Virus record (IMG/VR): IMGVR_UViG_3300010885_017632
Span: 1 to 20,263 of that record
Origin: a virus
DNA length: 20,263 nt
Reading direction: 5' to 3' (one strand)
The stretch's first letter is position 1. Each line of letters starts with the position of its first letter. The position numbers and the translations under genes were made by a program. Positions 19,803 to 20,263 of the stretch are shown here, one piece after another. Below the pieces are notes generated by a model. It had not been told where the DNA came from. It did no database searches and worked only from the letters and a program-made list of their open reading frames with translations.

Positions 19803-20263
19803 ATGGGAAATCAAGTCGAAAATCGTACAGTTAAAATTAGCGAGTGCAAACCAATTTTGCGCCGTGCAGTTGCAAAACGCCGTCCAGTGTTTATCTGGGG
19901 ACCCCCAGGAGTAGGCAAGTCAGATATGGTAAATCAAGTTGCCTCAGAGTTTCCCAACTCTACTGTGGTAGACTTACGTATGGCTCTCATGGATCCAACA
20001 GACATTAAAGGTGTGCCTTATTATTCAGCAGGCGACAATACTATGAAGTGGGCTACCCCTTCAGAATTGCCTAGTAAAGAATTTGCAAAAGAACATGACA
20101 TTGTGTTCTTGTTTTTAGATGAGCTCAACTCAGCTCCTCCAGCTGTCCAGGCTGCCGCTTATCAACTTATCCTTAACCGTAAGGTTGGACAGTATACCTT
20201 GCCAGACAATGTAGTAATGATTGCCGCTGGTAATCGTATGGGCGATAAAGGTGTTACATATCG
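19803..20263 (+). CDS. MoxR-type AAA+ ATPase, N-terminal part
   Basis: The first 153 residues of a protein cut by the window end. ATG 19803 follows AGGAG at 19791-19795. The Walker A motif is GPPGVGKSD (about residues 34-42), the Walker B motif is VFLFLDELNSAPP (about residues 101-113), and VVMIAAGNRMGDKG is the sensor 1 region. The order and wording match MoxR ATPases, which usually work as chaperone-like rings with a von Willebrand factor A (VWA) protein. In phages a VWA gene often follows it, but it would lie outside the window. ATP-driven remodelling of a protein complex is the general role; the target is unknown. Confidence 0.9.
   Translation, partial: MGNQVENRTVKISECKPILRRAVAKRRPVFIWGPPGVGKSDMVNQVASEFPNSTVVDLRMALMDPTDIKGVPYYSAGDNTMKWATPSELPSKEFAKEHDIVFLFLDELNSAPPAVQAAAYQLILNRKVGQYTLPDNVVMIAAGNRMGDKGVTY

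Noticed and set aside
1-20263. tRNA genes, CRISPR arrays, insertion sequences, integrase or attachment sites
   Set aside because: I saw no cloverleaf-like segments, no regularly spaced repeats, no transposase or integrase motif, and no long direct repeats.
1-20263. A QueC or a Gat-type QueC gene to complete the deazaguanine pathway
   Set aside because: No protein in the window has the SGGxDS ATP-pyrophosphatase motif; the gene may be elsewhere or supplied by the host.

Overview
This window looks like part of the genome of a lytic tailed phage distantly related to T4, of the kind found in aquatic (marine or freshwater) myoviruses. The evidence is the C-terminal end of a family B (gp43-like) DNA polymerase followed by a gp45-like sliding clamp, a T4 RNase H-like 5'-3' exonuclease, T4-type late promoter boxes (TATAAATA), dense packing with ATGA and TAATG overlaps, and many small conserved-looking phage genes. 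Base composition is AT-rich, roughly 40% GC by eye. Several near-perfect sigma70 promoters (TTGACA, 17-base spacer, TATAAT, often preceded by TGC) suggest a proteobacterial host whose own RNA polymerase reads the early and middle genes; this is an inference.

Layout. 1-1190: polymerase end and clamp. 1190-4295: a TGT/DpdA-like transglycosylase, an unknown partner gene, a QueD-like protein and small genes. 4288-6919: a sugar module (GT4-like glycosyltransferase, NAD-dependent epimerase, cytidylyltransferase). 6916-8026: PGDYG-like protein, a 57-residue CDGSH-like protein, glutaredoxin and a small unknown. 8112-10208: FolE, phosphoribosyltransferase and unknowns. 10210-12071: 7Fe ferredoxin, 2-oxoglutarate oxygenase-like protein and a short UDP-sugar dehydrogenase. 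12068-16014: metallophosphoesterase, MazG-like pyrophosphohydrolase, QueE, a DUF1289 protein and a MOSC protein. 16030-18030: exonuclease, exported protein and conserved unknowns. 18027-18587 (minus strand, the only clear minus-strand gene): superoxide-dismutase-like protein. 18610-20263: three small unknown genes and the start of a MoxR-type AAA+ ATPase.

How the genes fit together. FolE, the QueD-like protein, QueE and the DpdA-like enzyme form most of a pathway from GTP to a 7-deazaguanine base exchanged into phage DNA, which in known phages protects against host restriction. No QueC is visible here, so the base may be a CDG-type carboxylate, or QueC may come from the host or lie outside the window. 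The ferredoxin could supply electrons to the radical SAM enzyme QueE.

The most unusual structure is regulatory. Three genes (minus-strand SOD-like, 18610 and 17367) start exactly six bases after the last base of a T4-type late box, and the exonuclease starts exactly seven bases after a consensus -10 box. The predicted transcription start is therefore the A of the ATG, none has a Shine-Dalgarno sequence, and the mRNAs should be leaderless. Two of the late boxes overlap head to head in a 14-base palindrome. The third sits inside a hairpin that would only form in read-through transcripts.
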